From: Streptomyces antioxidans
GTDB taxonomy: Bacteria > Actinomycetota > Actinomycetes > Streptomycetales > Streptomycetaceae
DNA: 64,000 bases
Assembly: GCF_000968685.2 (NCBI RefSeq)
Contig: NZ_LAKD02000006.1
Location: 124,001-188,000 of the forward strand
Direction of reading: 5' to 3'
Position numbers and translations under genes: made by a program. Under the pieces are notes generated by a model. It made no database searches, had not been told where the DNA came from, and was given only the letters and a program-made list of their open reading frames with translations. This document shows, piece after piece, positions 17,123 through 26,049 of this stretch; positions within the stretch are counted from its first letter, which is position 1; each line of letters starts with the position of its first letter.

Positions 17123-17383
17123 TTACCCGGCGGTTCCCCGCACCGTCGCCGGGCACAGCCGACGTGGCGCACTGTCCTCGCGGAGCTTGGCGTCCACACA
17201 GCCACCGGGCAGGCCCTTGTGGGGTGCGCTGCCGAAGTCGGCGGTGACGGTGAGGGTGCCGTCCCCGAAGACGGTGCGCTGCACGGTGCGGTCGGCGGTC
17301 AGCGCCCGGAACCCGGTCAGGGGCTCGGTCCCGGCCGCCTCGTGCAGGGGCGCGAAGTACCGCTGGAGCGCGGCGAGCGGGCG
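17123..17383 (-). pseudogene. C-terminal remnant, probably of a secreted glycosidase-type protein
   Basis: About 87 residues read in one frame with clear coding character, including RYFAPLHEA, RTVFGDGTLTVTADFG and a C-terminal CVDAKL..RRLCP segment. This looks like the tail of a carbohydrate-active or other extracellular enzyme, but I cannot name the family. It has no start of its own and joins directly to the truncated response regulator at about 17383. I read it as debris left by a deletion. Confidence 0.5.
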
Positions 17384-17662
17384 TACGGTCGCCGAGCCCG
17401 CGCAGCCGACGGCACACCGCGGGACCGTCCAGCACCGGCATGGCCAGGTCCAGCACGATGGCGTCCGGCGGTTGGGCGGCCACCGCGCTGAGCGCCGCCA
17501 GCCCGTCTGCGGCCACCCACACCTCGTACCCCTCCACGGCCAGCCCGTCCACCAGCGCGGCGCGCACCTCCGGGTCGTCGTCCACACCACCAGCACGGCC
17601 GCCGTCCGGGGGTCGGTGGGCTTCCCCGGGCCGGACGGGAAGGAGGCGGCGGCAGCGGACAT
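17383..17662 (-). pseudogene. Truncated, frameshifted response-regulator receiver domain
   Basis: From ATG 17662 the reading frame gives a Pro/Ala-rich lead and then AVLVV. The receiver domain continues (DDDPEVRAALVDGL, the phospho-acceptor Asp in IVLDLAMP, and RRLRGLGDRT) only after a 2-nt frameshift at about 17582-17588, where an extra TG interrupts the expected VLVVDDD. The protein then breaks off at the point where the receiver would reach its conserved Thr/Lys region, and the DNA-binding domain is missing. A dead gene. Confidence 0.65.
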
Positions 17663-17840
17663 CACGGGCCTTTCGGATGGGCAGAGGTCAGCCCCCACCC
17701 TGGCAGAACACGCTCTTAGAACCCTCTTAAGCCACTGCTGCCCGTTAGTCCAACACCCCCGCGCACTTGTCCATGGGCGGCCGCCCCGCCGCCGTCCCAA
17801 GGTGGAGCACTGTTCCCACCAGCGAGGGAGGAGCGGCGCG

Positions 17841-20800
17841 TTGAGTCACACAGAGGAGGGGCGGCCGGAGAAGTGGCGGCCCGGCCGCAGAGCGGTCGTG
17901 GTCACCACCACACTGGCCGGAGTCGGAACGGCCATCGGCGCGGGAGGCGCCACCGCGCACGCCCGCGCCACCGCGCACGCCGCCCGCACCGCCGAGCGCA
18001 CTCTGCGGTCGAAGCGGCTGGAGGTCCGGGTGGACCCGGAGTTCCCGCGGGTCATCACGTACACCGACCGCGAGAGCGGCGCGGTGCTCCACGGGCAGCG
18101 GGAGCCGGTCCGTACGGTGCTCATCGACGGCGTCGAACACACCCCCCGCACCACCGCCGTCACCGGCGGCCAGGACCACATCGGCTACACCCTCGCCTTC
18201 GACGGGGGTGCTGAGATCGACATCGGCGTCCGGGTCAGCGAATGGCAGGTCCAGTGGCGTGTCACCCGGATCACCGACACCGACGCGCTGCGCGTGGGCA
18301 CCCTGCGGATCCCCGGACTCGCGTTCCTCTGCGTCCGCGCCGACCAGCCGGGCGCCACCCTGCTGGCCGCGCGGATCGACCTCGACCGGGCCAAGAGCGG
18401 TGACACCACCGTCCGGCTGACGGACGACACCCCCACCGACGGCGCCCCCGTCGGCTGCGCCTACGCCGTCGTCAGCACCGACCGGCTCGCCGCCGCCGTC
18501 GAGACCAACACGGTCTGGGACCAGCCCTCCCCGACCGCGGGCACCACCTGGGAGAACGGACGGCTGTGGCGGCAGACGGTGCGCGAGGACGGGCAGCTCA
18601 CCGCCCGGCTCACCTGCGGTGAGTGGACCCACCGGGCCGCCACCGCGCCCATCGGCGCCACCGAGCCGCTGCCCTGGGCCACCGTGGTCCTCACCCGGGA
18701 CCGCAATGGCGACGGCGTGGTCGACTGGCAGGACGCCGCCATCGCCTTCCGCGACATCATGGTCAATCCGCTCGGCGCCGACGAGCAGCACCTGCGGGTC
18801 GTCCCGCACATTCCGTTCAACTTCGCCAGCCAGGCCACCAACCCGTTCCTCGACACCCTCGACAACGTCAAACGCATCGCGCTGGCCACCGATGGACTGC
18901 GGCAGTACACCCTGCTCAAGGGCTATCAGTCGGAGGGCCATGACTCCGCCCACCCCGACTACGCGGGCAACTACAACACCCGCGCCGGCGGCCTGGCCGA
19001 CCTCAACACCCTGCTGCGCTCCGGACGCCGCTGGAACAGCGACTTCGCGGTGCACGTCAACGCCACCGAGTCCTATCCGGTGGCCAACGCCTTCTCCGAG
19101 ACCCTGGTCGACAAGGACGACGAGCAGTGGGACTGGCTGGACCAGTCCTACCGCATCGACCCCCGCCGCGACCTGGTCTCCGGCGACATCATCCGGCGCT
19201 TCCAGGACCTGCGGAACGACACCGACCCGGCCCTCGCCGGTCTCTACCTCGATGTCTTCCGCGAGTCCGGCTGGAACTCCGACCGGCTCCAGCGGGCCCT
19301 GCGCGAGCAGGGCTGGCGGGTGGCCACCGAATGGGGCCACGGTCTCGAGCGCTCCTCGCTGTGGTCGCACTGGGCCACCGAGACCGACTACGGCCCGGAC
19401 AGCTCGCGCGGTATCAACTCCCGGCTGATCCGCTTCATCCGCAACCACCAGAAGGACGTCTTCGCGGACAAGTGGCCCACGCTGCTCGGCATCCCCCGGA
19501 TGGGCAACTTCGAGGGCTGGACCGGCAAGACCGACTGGACCGCCTTCCACCGGCTCATCTGGACCCACAGCCTGCCCGCCAAGTACCTCCAGGCGTACCC
19601 CATCCGCACCTGGGGCGACCACGAGATCACCTTCGAGGGGCCCGGCCGCACCTCCGTCACCGACACCGGCGGCGTCCGCCGCATCACCACCGACGGACGG
19701 CTGGTCTACGACGGCGGTGGCTATCTGCTGCCCTGGGAGCCGCGCGAGGCCACCGACCCGGCCAAGCTCTACCACTACAACCCGGCGGGCGGCACCACCC
19801 GTTGGCGGCTGCCGCGCGGCTGGTCGGGGCGGCGGTCCGTGGTGCTGTACCGCCTCACCGACCAGGGACGCGCAGAGCCGGTCACCCTGCCGGTGCGCGA
19901 CGGGCACATCAGCGTCACCGCCGAGCCCGGCGTCCCGTATGTGGTGCTGCGCTCCCCCGCCGCCGCGCAGGCGGCGCCCGGATGGGGCGAGGGCACCCCG
20001 CTGTACGACCCCGGTTTCCACTCCGGTTCGCTGCGCGGCTGGCGGACCAGCGGCCCGGCCACCGTGGAGCGCAACGAGCTGGGCGACTACGAACTGGTCA
20101 TCGGCGGGGGCGCGGCGGCCACCGTCGGCCAGCGCCTCGCCCGGCTGGCCCCCGGCGGCTATGTGGCCTCCGTACAGGTGGAGGTGGGGGCGGAGGCCGG
20201 TGAGCGGCGGCGGGCCGCGCTGCGGGTGCACACCGCCGACGGCGTCACCGCGGAGAACTGGGCCGAGACCTCGACCGCCGTCAACCACATGGCCGCCGAC
20301 CGCAAGCACGGCACCCGCTTCCAGCGGATGTTCACCCACTTCACCGTCCCCGACGGCGGTGGCCCGGTCACCCTCACCCTCGCCGTGGCGGCGGGCCGGG
20401 CCCGGGTCCGCTTCGACCGGCTGCGGGTGGTGCGGGCCCGGCGGACGGCGAAGCCCGGCGCGCTGGTGTACGAGGACTTCGAGCGGGTGCCCCAGGGCTG
20501 GGGCCCGTTCGTCAAGGGCGACGCGGGCGGGGTGACCGACCCGCGGACCCATATCGCCCAGCGGCACGCCCCGTACACCCAGGCCGGCTGGAACGGCAAG
20601 GTGATCGACGATGTGCTCGAGGGCGGCCAGTCGCTGAAGTCACGCGGTGAGAACCCGGGCCTGGTCTACCGCACGGTGCCGCACACCGCGCGCTTCCGCC
20701 CCGGGCGGCGCTACCGGGTGACCCTGACCTACGCCAACGAGGCGGCCGGTCAGTACGCATGGGTCAGCGCCGTGGACGGGCCCGGGACGCGGGAGCTGGA

Positions 20801-20957
20801 GCGCACCCCGCTGCCCGCCGCCACCGGGCGGGCCACCCATGGCTACACCGTCACCGCGCCCGCGGACGGCGAGCTGTGGGTGGGGCTGCGCAAGACCGGC
20901 GACAGCGGCACCGCGGAGTTCACGCTCGACTCCTTCACCGTGGAGGAGCTGGACTGA
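17841..20957 (+). CDS. Secreted GH101 endo-alpha-N-acetylgalactosaminidase
   Basis: 1038 residues. The N-terminus has a twin-arginine-like GRRAVVV stretch and an Ala/Gly-rich hydrophobic core ending near AHA, indicating export. The middle matches GH101, which releases the O-linked core disaccharide Gal-GalNAc from mucin-type glycoproteins: NYNTRAGG, the nucleophile Asp in GLYLDVFRESGWNSD and the acid/base Glu in ATEWGHGLE. Two beta-rich regions follow, ending in a carbohydrate-binding-like jelly roll. The start is a TTG at 17841 behind GGAGGAG; upstream in-frame sequence overlaps the pseudogenes and is not credible. An AraC regulator lies downstream. Confidence 0.85.
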   Translation: MSHTEEGRPEKWRPGRRAVVVTTTLAGVGTAIGAGGATAHARATAHAARTAERTLRSKRLEVRVDPEFPRVITYTDRESGAVLHGQREPVRTVLIDGVEHTPRTTAVTGGQDHIGYTLAFDGGAEIDIGVRVSEWQVQWRVTRITDTDALRVGTLRIPGLAFLCVRADQPGATLLAARIDLDRAKSGDTTVRLTDDTPTDGAPVGCAYAVVSTDRLAAAVETNTVWDQPSPTAGTTWENGRLWRQTVREDGQLTARLTCGEWTHRAATAPIGATEPLPWATVVLTRDRNGDGVVDWQDAAIAFRDIMVNPLGADEQHLRVVPHIPFNFASQATNPFLDTLDNVKRIALATDGLRQYTLLKGYQSEGHDSAHPDYAGNYNTRAGGLADLNTLLRSGRRWNSDFAVHVNATESYPVANAFSETLVDKDDEQWDWLDQSYRIDPRRDLVSGDIIRRFQDLRNDTDPALAGLYLDVFRESGWNSDRLQRALREQGWRVATEWGHGLERSSLWSHWATETDYGPDSSRGINSRLIRFIRNHQKDVFADKWPTLLGIPRMGNFEGWTGKTDWTAFHRLIWTHSLPAKYLQAYPIRTWGDHEITFEGPGRTSVTDTGGVRRITTDGRLVYDGGGYLLPWEPREATDPAKLYHYNPAGGTTRWRLPRGWSGRRSVVLYRLTDQGRAEPVTLPVRDGHISVTAEPGVPYVVLRSPAAAQAAPGWGEGTPLYDPGFHSGSLRGWRTSGPATVERNELGDYELVIGGGAAATVGQRLARLAPGGYVASVQVEVGAEAGERRRAALRVHTADGVTAENWAETSTAVNHMAADRKHGTRFQRMFTHFTVPDGGGPVTLTLAVAAGRARVRFDRLRVVRARRTAKPGALVYEDFERVPQGWGPFVKGDAGGVTDPRTHIAQRHAPYTQAGWNGKVIDDVLEGGQSLKSRGENPGLVYRTVPHTARFRPGRRYRVTLTYANEAAGQYAWVSAVDGPGTRELERTPLPAATGRATHGYTVTAPADGELWVGLRKTGDSGTAEFTLDSFTVEELD

Positions 20958-20965
20958 CACGGCAC

Positions 20966-21003
20966 AGGGAGCGGGCCGACACCCGCCACCCGGCCCGCTC
21001 CCT
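20966..21003 (+). terminator. Terminator after the GH101 gene
   Basis: A perfect 13-bp stem (20966-20978 with 20991-21003) and a 12-nt loop, starting 8 bp after the GH101 stop. There is no clear U-tract, as is common in Streptomyces. Confidence 0.75.
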
Positions 21004-21122
21004 CCCCCGGTGATGTGTCCCTCCACCCCGCCGCACGGCCCCCTCTCGCCCCCTGGCGAGGGGGCGGTTCCGTGGACGAAGATCGGCGGGTGGGGGACGC
21101 AGCCGACCGGAGGGGACCGCGG

Positions 21123-22052
21123 ATGTATCACACCTGGATGCGGTACTTCACACCCAGTCCGGCCCATCACCGGCTCGGCCTGGTGTGTCTGGGTGTCGGC
21201 CTCCAGCACGGCGCCCTGCCCGTCGTCGGCCCGCGGGTCCTCGACCACCATGTGGCGGTGGTCATCAGCGCGGGCCGCGGCTGGTTCCGCGGCGCGGACG
21301 GCCGCCGCCGTACCGTCACCGCGCCCGCGCTGCTCTGGCTCACCCCCGGTGTCACCCACCACTACGCCCCCGACCCGGACACCGGATGGGACGAGGCGTT
21401 CGTGGACTTCGCCGGGTCCGCCACCGCCGCGTACGCCGAGCTGGGCTATATCGACCCGGACCGCCCGGTGGTCGCGCTCACCGACACCGCCACCGCCCGT
21501 ACGGCCATCGGCCGGATCGTCCGCGCCGCGCGCCAGGGCAATCCGTTCCTGGAGGTCGAGACGGCCGCCGCCGTCCATGAACTCCTCGTCGCCCTGCGCC
21601 AGGTGCGCGCCGGGACCGGCTCGGGCGGCCATCCGGTGCTCCAGGCGCTGGCCAGGGACGCCTTCCAGCCGCTGTCGGTGGCCGAGCACGCCGCCCGGCA
21701 CGGCATGACCCCGGCCGAACTGCGCACCGCGGTACGGCGCGGCGCGGGGTGCAGCCCCAAGGACTACCTCCTCGGGATCCGGCTGGGCCGGGCCAAGGAG
21801 CTCCTGGTCGGCACCGAGCTGCCGGTGTCCGCCATCGCCCGCCGCGTCGGCTACGAGGACCCCGCCTACTTCAGCAGGCTGTTCGCCCGCCGCGTGGGCA
21901 CCGCGCCGGTCCGCTTCCGCGAGCAGCAGTGCCGCTCGGTCCCCGGGGGTTTCACCGACCGGGTCCCCGACCCGGCCCGGCCGCCGACGATCCCGCCCTG
22001 CGGCCCGCCGGACGACGCACGGCTCGGCGAGGCACGGCTCAGCGGTGGCTGA
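21123..22052 (+). CDS. AraC-family transcriptional regulator
   Basis: 309 residues: an N-terminal cupin-type ligand domain (residues ~15-140) with WLTPGVTHHY, and two C-terminal helix-turn-helix motifs ending in VSAIARRVGYEDPAYFSRLF, the classic AraC recognition helix region. The ATG is placed by GGAGGGG at 21109-21115; translation from the in-frame GTG at 21015 would run through the post-GH101 region. A sugar-responsive activator of the adjacent GH101 gene is likely from position alone. The final 45 residues are Pro/Gly-rich and unstructured. Confidence 0.9.
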   Translation: MYHTWMRYFTPSPAHHRLGLVCLGVGLQHGALPVVGPRVLDHHVAVVISAGRGWFRGADGRRRTVTAPALLWLTPGVTHHYAPDPDTGWDEAFVDFAGSATAAYAELGYIDPDRPVVALTDTATARTAIGRIVRAARQGNPFLEVETAAAVHELLVALRQVRAGTGSGGHPVLQALARDAFQPLSVAEHAARHGMTPAELRTAVRRGAGCSPKDYLLGIRLGRAKELLVGTELPVSAIARRVGYEDPAYFSRLFARRVGTAPVRFREQQCRSVPGGFTDRVPDPARPPTIPPCGPPDDARLGEARLSGG

Positions 22053-22178
22053 CGGGGCGGCCCCTGACGCGGCCTACCCCCCATTGGGGGGACGTTGGGC
22101 CGCACTCCGACCGACAAAGGGGGACGATGCTTGCGAAGCCGGTCATTTCCGGCCGCTCATCCCCAGCAAGGAGTTCCC

Positions 22179-22388
22179 ATGCGTCTGCGGACCGCCCTGT
22201 CCACGCTCGCCCTCACCGCCGCGTCCCTCGCCGTCGGCGCGACCGGTGCCGCGGCGGAGGACAGCCCCGATGTCACCGTCAACAACGCCAGCAGCACCAC
22301 CTTCCCCGGCGTATGCGCCAGCAACCAGTTCTCCTTCATCACCGTCCCGGTCAATCTGGTGGGCGGGTCGGACTCCGGCGCCTGCTGA
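22179..22388 (+). CDS. Small secreted protein of unknown function (69 aa)
   Basis: A clear Sec signal peptide (MRLRTALS, hydrophobic core to GATGAAA) precedes a mature peptide of about 42 residues that is rich in Asn, Ser, Thr and Val. It contains two cysteines, one in GVCAS and one as the last residue, which could form a disulfide. The ribosome site AAGGAG at 22169-22174 is strong. The length recalls chaplins, but the chaplin core is absent. Directly after the stop begins a 21-bp tandem repeat. I do not recognise the family. Confidence 0.75.
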   Translation: MRLRTALSTLALTAASLAVGATGAAAEDSPDVTVNNASSTTFPGVCASNQFSFITVPVNLVGGSDSGAC

Positions 22389-22395
22389 CCCCCTG

Positions 22396-22497
22396 CTCCA
22401 CGAGCCCGTAAGGGCTCCCCCAGCCCGTGAAGGGGCTCCACGAGCCCGTGAGGGGGCTCCACGAGCCCGTGAGGGGGCTCCACGAGCCCGTGAGGGG
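22396..22497. repeat. 21-bp tandem repeat, about five copies
   Basis: Five head-to-tail copies of a unit beginning CTCCACGAGCCCGTGAGG, the third and fourth identical and the outer ones diverged. Each unit contains the short palindrome-like pair CTC..GAG and CCCGTGAGGG. The array fills the space between the secreted-peptide stop and the following terminator. It has no spacers, so it is not CRISPR. Confidence 0.9.
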
Positions 22498-22500
22498 CGG

Positions 22501-22530
22501 AACCCCCGGCCGAAGCGGCCGGGGGTTTTC
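22501..22530 (+). terminator. Rho-independent terminator after the small secreted protein
   Basis: A perfect 12-bp GC-rich stem (22501-22512 with 22516-22527), a 3-nt loop and a short run of T. It separates the peptide/repeat unit from the riboswitch leader. Confidence 0.85.
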
Positions 22531-22565
22531 CATGCCGTACGCTGGCTGGTGCAGCTGGTTCGCCC

Positions 22566-22757
22566 CGTCCGCCAGGCGGGACGCGTCGCAAGAGGGAACC
22601 CGGTGGAAATCCGGGACTGCCCCGCAGCGGTGAGCGGGAACGACCGCCGTCATACGCACTGGGCCCGGTGAGAGGGGCCTGGGAAGCGACGGCCAGTAGG
22701 TGTCCTCCGAGGAGGGCGCGCCCGTGAGTCCGAAGACCTGCCATCTGCCCGCGTGCG
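22566..22757 (+). promoter_or_regulatory. Cobalamin (AdoCbl) riboswitch upstream of metE
   Basis: The conserved cobalamin-riboswitch blocks occur in order: GAGGGAACCCGGTG, the AATCCGGGACTGCCCCGC core at about 22608-22625, then GGCCAGTAGGTG, and CCGTGAGTCCGAAGACCTGCC before an arm resembling the B12-box closing stem. The metE start is about 170 bp downstream. In actinobacteria this element shuts off the B12-independent synthase when cobalamin is plentiful and the B12-dependent MetH can work. The exact ends are approximate. Confidence 0.95.
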
Positions 22758-22926
22758 GAGCACCCGTGCGCGGACATCCCGGTGACCTCGAGGGCGGGTC
22801 GACGAACAGGTACCAGACGGACGGCCGCGCGCCCGCCGCGCGAGGTCGTGGCGTCCGGTCCGCCACCCTTCGCGCCCTCCTCCCGTCGCCGGGACCTCAG
22901 GGATTCATCTCGCGAAGGAGATCTCC

Positions 22927-25245
22927 GTGACCACCAAGTCCGCAGCCGCGGCAGCACGGGCCACCGTGTACGGCTACCCCCGCCAGGGCCCGAACCGGGA
23001 ACTGAAGAAGGCGATCGAGGGCTACTGGAAGGGCCGCGTCACCGCCGACGCGCTGAGGTCCACCGCCGCCGAACTGCGCCGCGCCACCTGGCGCCAACTG
23101 GCCGGGGCGGGCATCCACGAAGTCCCCACGGGCGACTTCTCGTACTACGACCATGTGCTGGACACCACCGTCATGGTCGGCGCCATCCCCGGCCGCCACC
23201 GGGACGCCGTCGCCGCCGACCCGCTCGACGGGTACTTCGCGATGGCGCGGGGCACCCAGGACGTGGCGCCGCTGGAGATGACCAAGTGGTTCGACACCAA
23301 CTACCACTACCTGGTGCCCGAGCTGGGTCCGGACACGGTGTTCGCGGCCGACTCCGCCAAGCAGGTCGCGGAGCTCAAGGAGGCCGTCGCCCTCGGGCTG
23401 ACCGCGCGGCCGGTCCTCGTCGGCCCCGTCACCTACCTCTTGCTCGCCAAGCCCGCGCCCGGCGCGCCCGCCGACTTCGAACCGCTCACCCTCCTGGACC
23501 GGCTGCTCCCGGTGTACGCCGAGGTCCTGGCCGATCTGCGGGCGGCCGGTGCCGAGTGGGTGCAGCTCGACGAGCCCGCCCTGGTCCAGGACCGCACCCC
23601 GGCCGAGCTGAACACTGCCGGGCGCGCCTACCGCGAGCTGGGCGCCTTCACCGACCGCCCGAAGCTGCTGGTCGCCTCGTACTTCGACCGTCTCGGCGAG
23701 GCGCTGTCCGTGCTGGCCAAGGCCCCGGTCGAGGGGCTGGCCCTGGACTTCACCGAGGCGGCGGCCGGCAACCTCGAGGACCTGGCCGCCGTCGGCGGGC
23801 TGCCCCGCAAGCGGCTGGTCGCCGGGGTCGTCAACGGCCGCAACATCTGGGTCAACGACCTGGAGAAGTCCCTGGCCACGCTCGGCACCCTGCTGGGCCT
23901 CGCGGACCGGGTCGATGTGGCCGCCTCCTGCTCGCTGCTGCACGTCCCCCTCGACACCACGGCCGAGCGGGACATCGCACCGCAGATCCTGCGCTGGCTG
24001 GCCTTCGCCCGGCAGAAGACCGCGGAGGTCGTCACCCTCGCCAGGGGCCTGGCCCGCGGCACCGGCGCGATCACCGCCGAGCTGGCCGCGAACCGTGCCG
24101 ACCTCGCATCCCGCGCTGGCTCCCCCATCACCCGCGACCCGGCCGTCCGCGCCCGCGCCACCGCGGTCACCGAGACCGACGCCCGCCGCTCCCAGCCGTA
24201 CGCCGAGCGCACCACCGCCCAGCGCGCCCACCTCCAGCTGCCGCTGCTGCCGACCACCACCATCGGCTCCTTCCCGCAGACCGGCGAGTTGCGCACCGCC
24301 CGCGCCGATCTGCGCGAGGGCCGGATCGACACCGCCGGGTACGAGGAGCGCATCAGGGCCGAGATCCAGGAGGTGATCTCCTTCCAGGAGAAGACCGGTC
24401 TGGACGTGCTGGTGCACGGCGAGGCCGAGCGCAACGACATGGTGCAGTACTTCGCCGAACAGCTCACCGGTTATCTGGCCACCCAGCACGGCTGGGTCCA
24501 GTCGTACGGCACCCGCTACGTCCGGCCGCCGATCCTGGCCGGAGACATCTCCCGCCCCGAGCCGATGACGGTGCGCTGGACCTCCTACGCCCAGTCCCTC
24601 ACCGACCGCCCGGTCAAGGGCATGCTCACCGGCCCGGTCACCATGCTCGCCTGGTCCTTCGTCCGCGATGACCAGCCCCGCGGCGACACCGCCCGCCAGG
24701 TCGCCCTCGCCCTGCGCGACGAGGTGAACGACCTGGAGGCGGCCGGGACCTCGGTCATCCAGGTGGACGAGCCCGCGCTGCGCGAGACCCTGCCCCTGCG
24801 CACCGCCGACCGGCCCGGCTACCTGGCCTGGGCGACCGAGGCCTTCCGGCTCACCACCGGCGGCGTACGCCCCGGCACCCAGATCCACACCCATATGTGC
24901 TACGCCGAGTTCGGCGACATCGTCCAGGCGATCGACGACCTCGACGCCGATGTCATCAGCCTGGAGGCCGCCCGCTCCCACATGCAGGTGGCCCGCGAAC
25001 TCGCCGCCCATGGCTATCCCCGGGAGGCCGGGCCCGGGGTGTACGACATCCACTCGCCGCGGGTGCCCAGCGCGGAGGAGGCGGCCGAACTGCTGCGGAC
25101 GGGCCTGAAGGCCATCCCCGCCGAGCGGCTGTGGGTCAACCCCGACTGCGGTCTGAAGACCCGCGGCTGGCCGGAGACCCGCGCCTCACTGGGCCACCTG
25201 GTCACCGCGGCCCGCACGGTCCGTGGTGAGCTGCCCGCGTCCTGA
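22927..25245 (+). CDS. metE: Cobalamin-independent methionine synthase
   Basis: 772 residues, the normal MetE length. It transfers the methyl group of 5-methyltetrahydropteroyl-triglutamate to homocysteine in the last step of methionine synthesis. N- and C-terminal barrels are both complete. The C-terminal barrel shows [23 protein letters not shown], the zinc ligands in HTHMCY and the final ligand in NPDCGLKTR. The GTG start at 22927 follows AAGGAG. Regulation is by the cobalamin riboswitch just upstream. Confidence 0.97.
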   Translation: MTTKSAAAAARATVYGYPRQGPNRELKKAIEGYWKGRVTADALRSTAAELRRATWRQLAGAGIHEVPTGDFSYYDHVLDTTVMVGAIPGRHRDAVAADPLDGYFAMARGTQDVAPLEMTKWFDTNYHYLVPELGPDTVFAADSAKQVAELKEAVALGLTARPVLVGPVTYLLLAKPAPGAPADFEPLTLLDRLLPVYAEVLADLRAAGAEWVQLDEPALVQDRTPAELNTAGRAYRELGAFTDRPKLLVASYFDRLGEALSVLAKAPVEGLALDFTEAAAGNLEDLAAVGGLPRKRLVAGVVNGRNIWVNDLEKSLATLGTLLGLADRVDVAASCSLLHVPLDTTAERDIAPQILRWLAFARQKTAEVVTLARGLARGTGAITAELAANRADLASRAGSPITRDPAVRARATAVTETDARRSQPYAERTTAQRAHLQLPLLPTTTIGSFPQTGELRTARADLREGRIDTAGYEERIRAEIQEVISFQEKTGLDVLVHGEAERNDMVQYFAEQLTGYLATQHGWVQSYGTRYVRPPILAGDISRPEPMTVRWTSYAQSLTDRPVKGMLTGPVTMLAWSFVRDDQPRGDTARQVALALRDEVNDLEAAGTSVIQVDEPALRETLPLRTADRPGYLAWATEAFRLTTGGVRPGTQIHTHMCYAEFGDIVQAIDDLDADVISLEAARSHMQVARELAAHGYPREAGPGVYDIHSPRVPSAEEAAELLRTGLKAIPAERLWVNPDCGLKTRGWPETRASLGHLVTAARTVRGELPAS

Positions 25246-25878
25246 CCCGGAAGGGCGGCCGGGGCCGGTGACGCGCAGCAGGTCCAGCTTGCCCGCGTCG
25301 CTGCTCCCGGTCGCCGCCGTGTAGGTGACCATGCGCAGATCCGCACCGGGGACGATGAGCACATCGCAGTCGAGGAGGATGTCGCCGATCTCCGGATGCC
25401 GGATCGTCTTGCGGTCGGAGGTGTGCTGGGCGGCGGTCGTCCGGGTCGCCCAGTGCCGGGCGAAGGCCTCGGACTCCGCACGCAGCTCCCGCACCAGACG
25501 GGCGAGCCGGGTGTCGGCGGGGTAGCGGGAGACGGCGTCCTTGAGGTCGGCCACGATCGAGGTTTCGAAGGTGTCCGGTCCGCGCTCGGAGTGGACGCGG
25601 AGCGCCGGGGCGTGGGCGGCGCCGGTGCCGAACAGGGCACGGGCCAGGTTGCGTTCGGCGGCCGGGAGGACGGCGGGATCGCCGTGCAGGGCGCTCCACA
25701 GGGCGTTCCACCACACCAGGGTCCAGTCGGCGGTGAACACCCCGATCGGGACGTCGCCCAGGCGCGCCGCGAGCCGTGGGATGCCCGGGGGCACGTGGGA
25801 GCTGACGGTCCCGTCCCTCGGCGGCAGCAGCCCGGCGCTCAGGTACAGCTGGTCGCGTTCGGCGCGGGACAGCTGGAG
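25186..25878 (-). pseudogene. XRE-family regulator, N-terminally truncated (MmyB-like ligand domain only)
   Basis: The reading frame carries the MmyB-like ligand-binding domain typical of Streptomyces XRE regulators: [14 protein letters not shown], the RNLARALFG helix, [25 protein letters not shown] and [10 protein letters not shown]. Upstream of it the frame gives [17 protein letters not shown], the usual linker after the HTH, and then stops being coding at 25878. The DNA-binding domain and start codon are gone. The 3' end overlaps the metE end by about 60 bp. The matching SDR fragment begins on the other strand at the same point. Confidence 0.75.
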
Positions 25879-26016
25879 GGCACGACCGCGGCACCGACCG
25901 GCTCCTATGTCGACCGCGCCCGGGTGGCGCGGTCCTCGGAGGAGTCCTACGACCCGCGGCGCGAGCGCGAACTGTGGGACGCCGTCGAGCGGTTCACCGT
26001 GGCACCCGTGGCCTGA
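25879..26016 (+). pseudogene. Short-chain dehydrogenase, C-terminal remnant
   Basis: The last 45 codons of an SDR-type oxidoreductase: a GSYVDR element, then VARSSEESYDP, and a final ELWDAVERFT helix. This is the usual C-terminus of a Streptomyces SDR that is commonly divergent from an XRE/MmyB regulator. The Rossmann and active-site parts are missing. It abuts the truncated regulator at about 25878, so one deletion probably removed both 5' ends and their shared promoter. Confidence 0.65.
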
Positions 26017-26049
26017 CCGGTTTGACGCGGCCTCTCGGCGGCCGGGTGG

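Noticed and set aside
17005..17200. T-box riboswitch before the IleRS-like gene
   Set aside because: A GGGGAACCGCC stretch loosely recalls the T-box core, but the AGGGTGGNACCGCG consensus and the expected specifier hairpin are not present.
22396..22497. Possible CRISPR array
   Set aside because: The 21-bp units are directly adjacent with no spacers, so it is a plain tandem repeat.
22157..22957. Leftward reading frame across the repeat and riboswitch
   Set aside because: It contains GLVEPPH repeats produced by the DNA repeat and antisense riboswitch sequence; there is no ribosome site or family.
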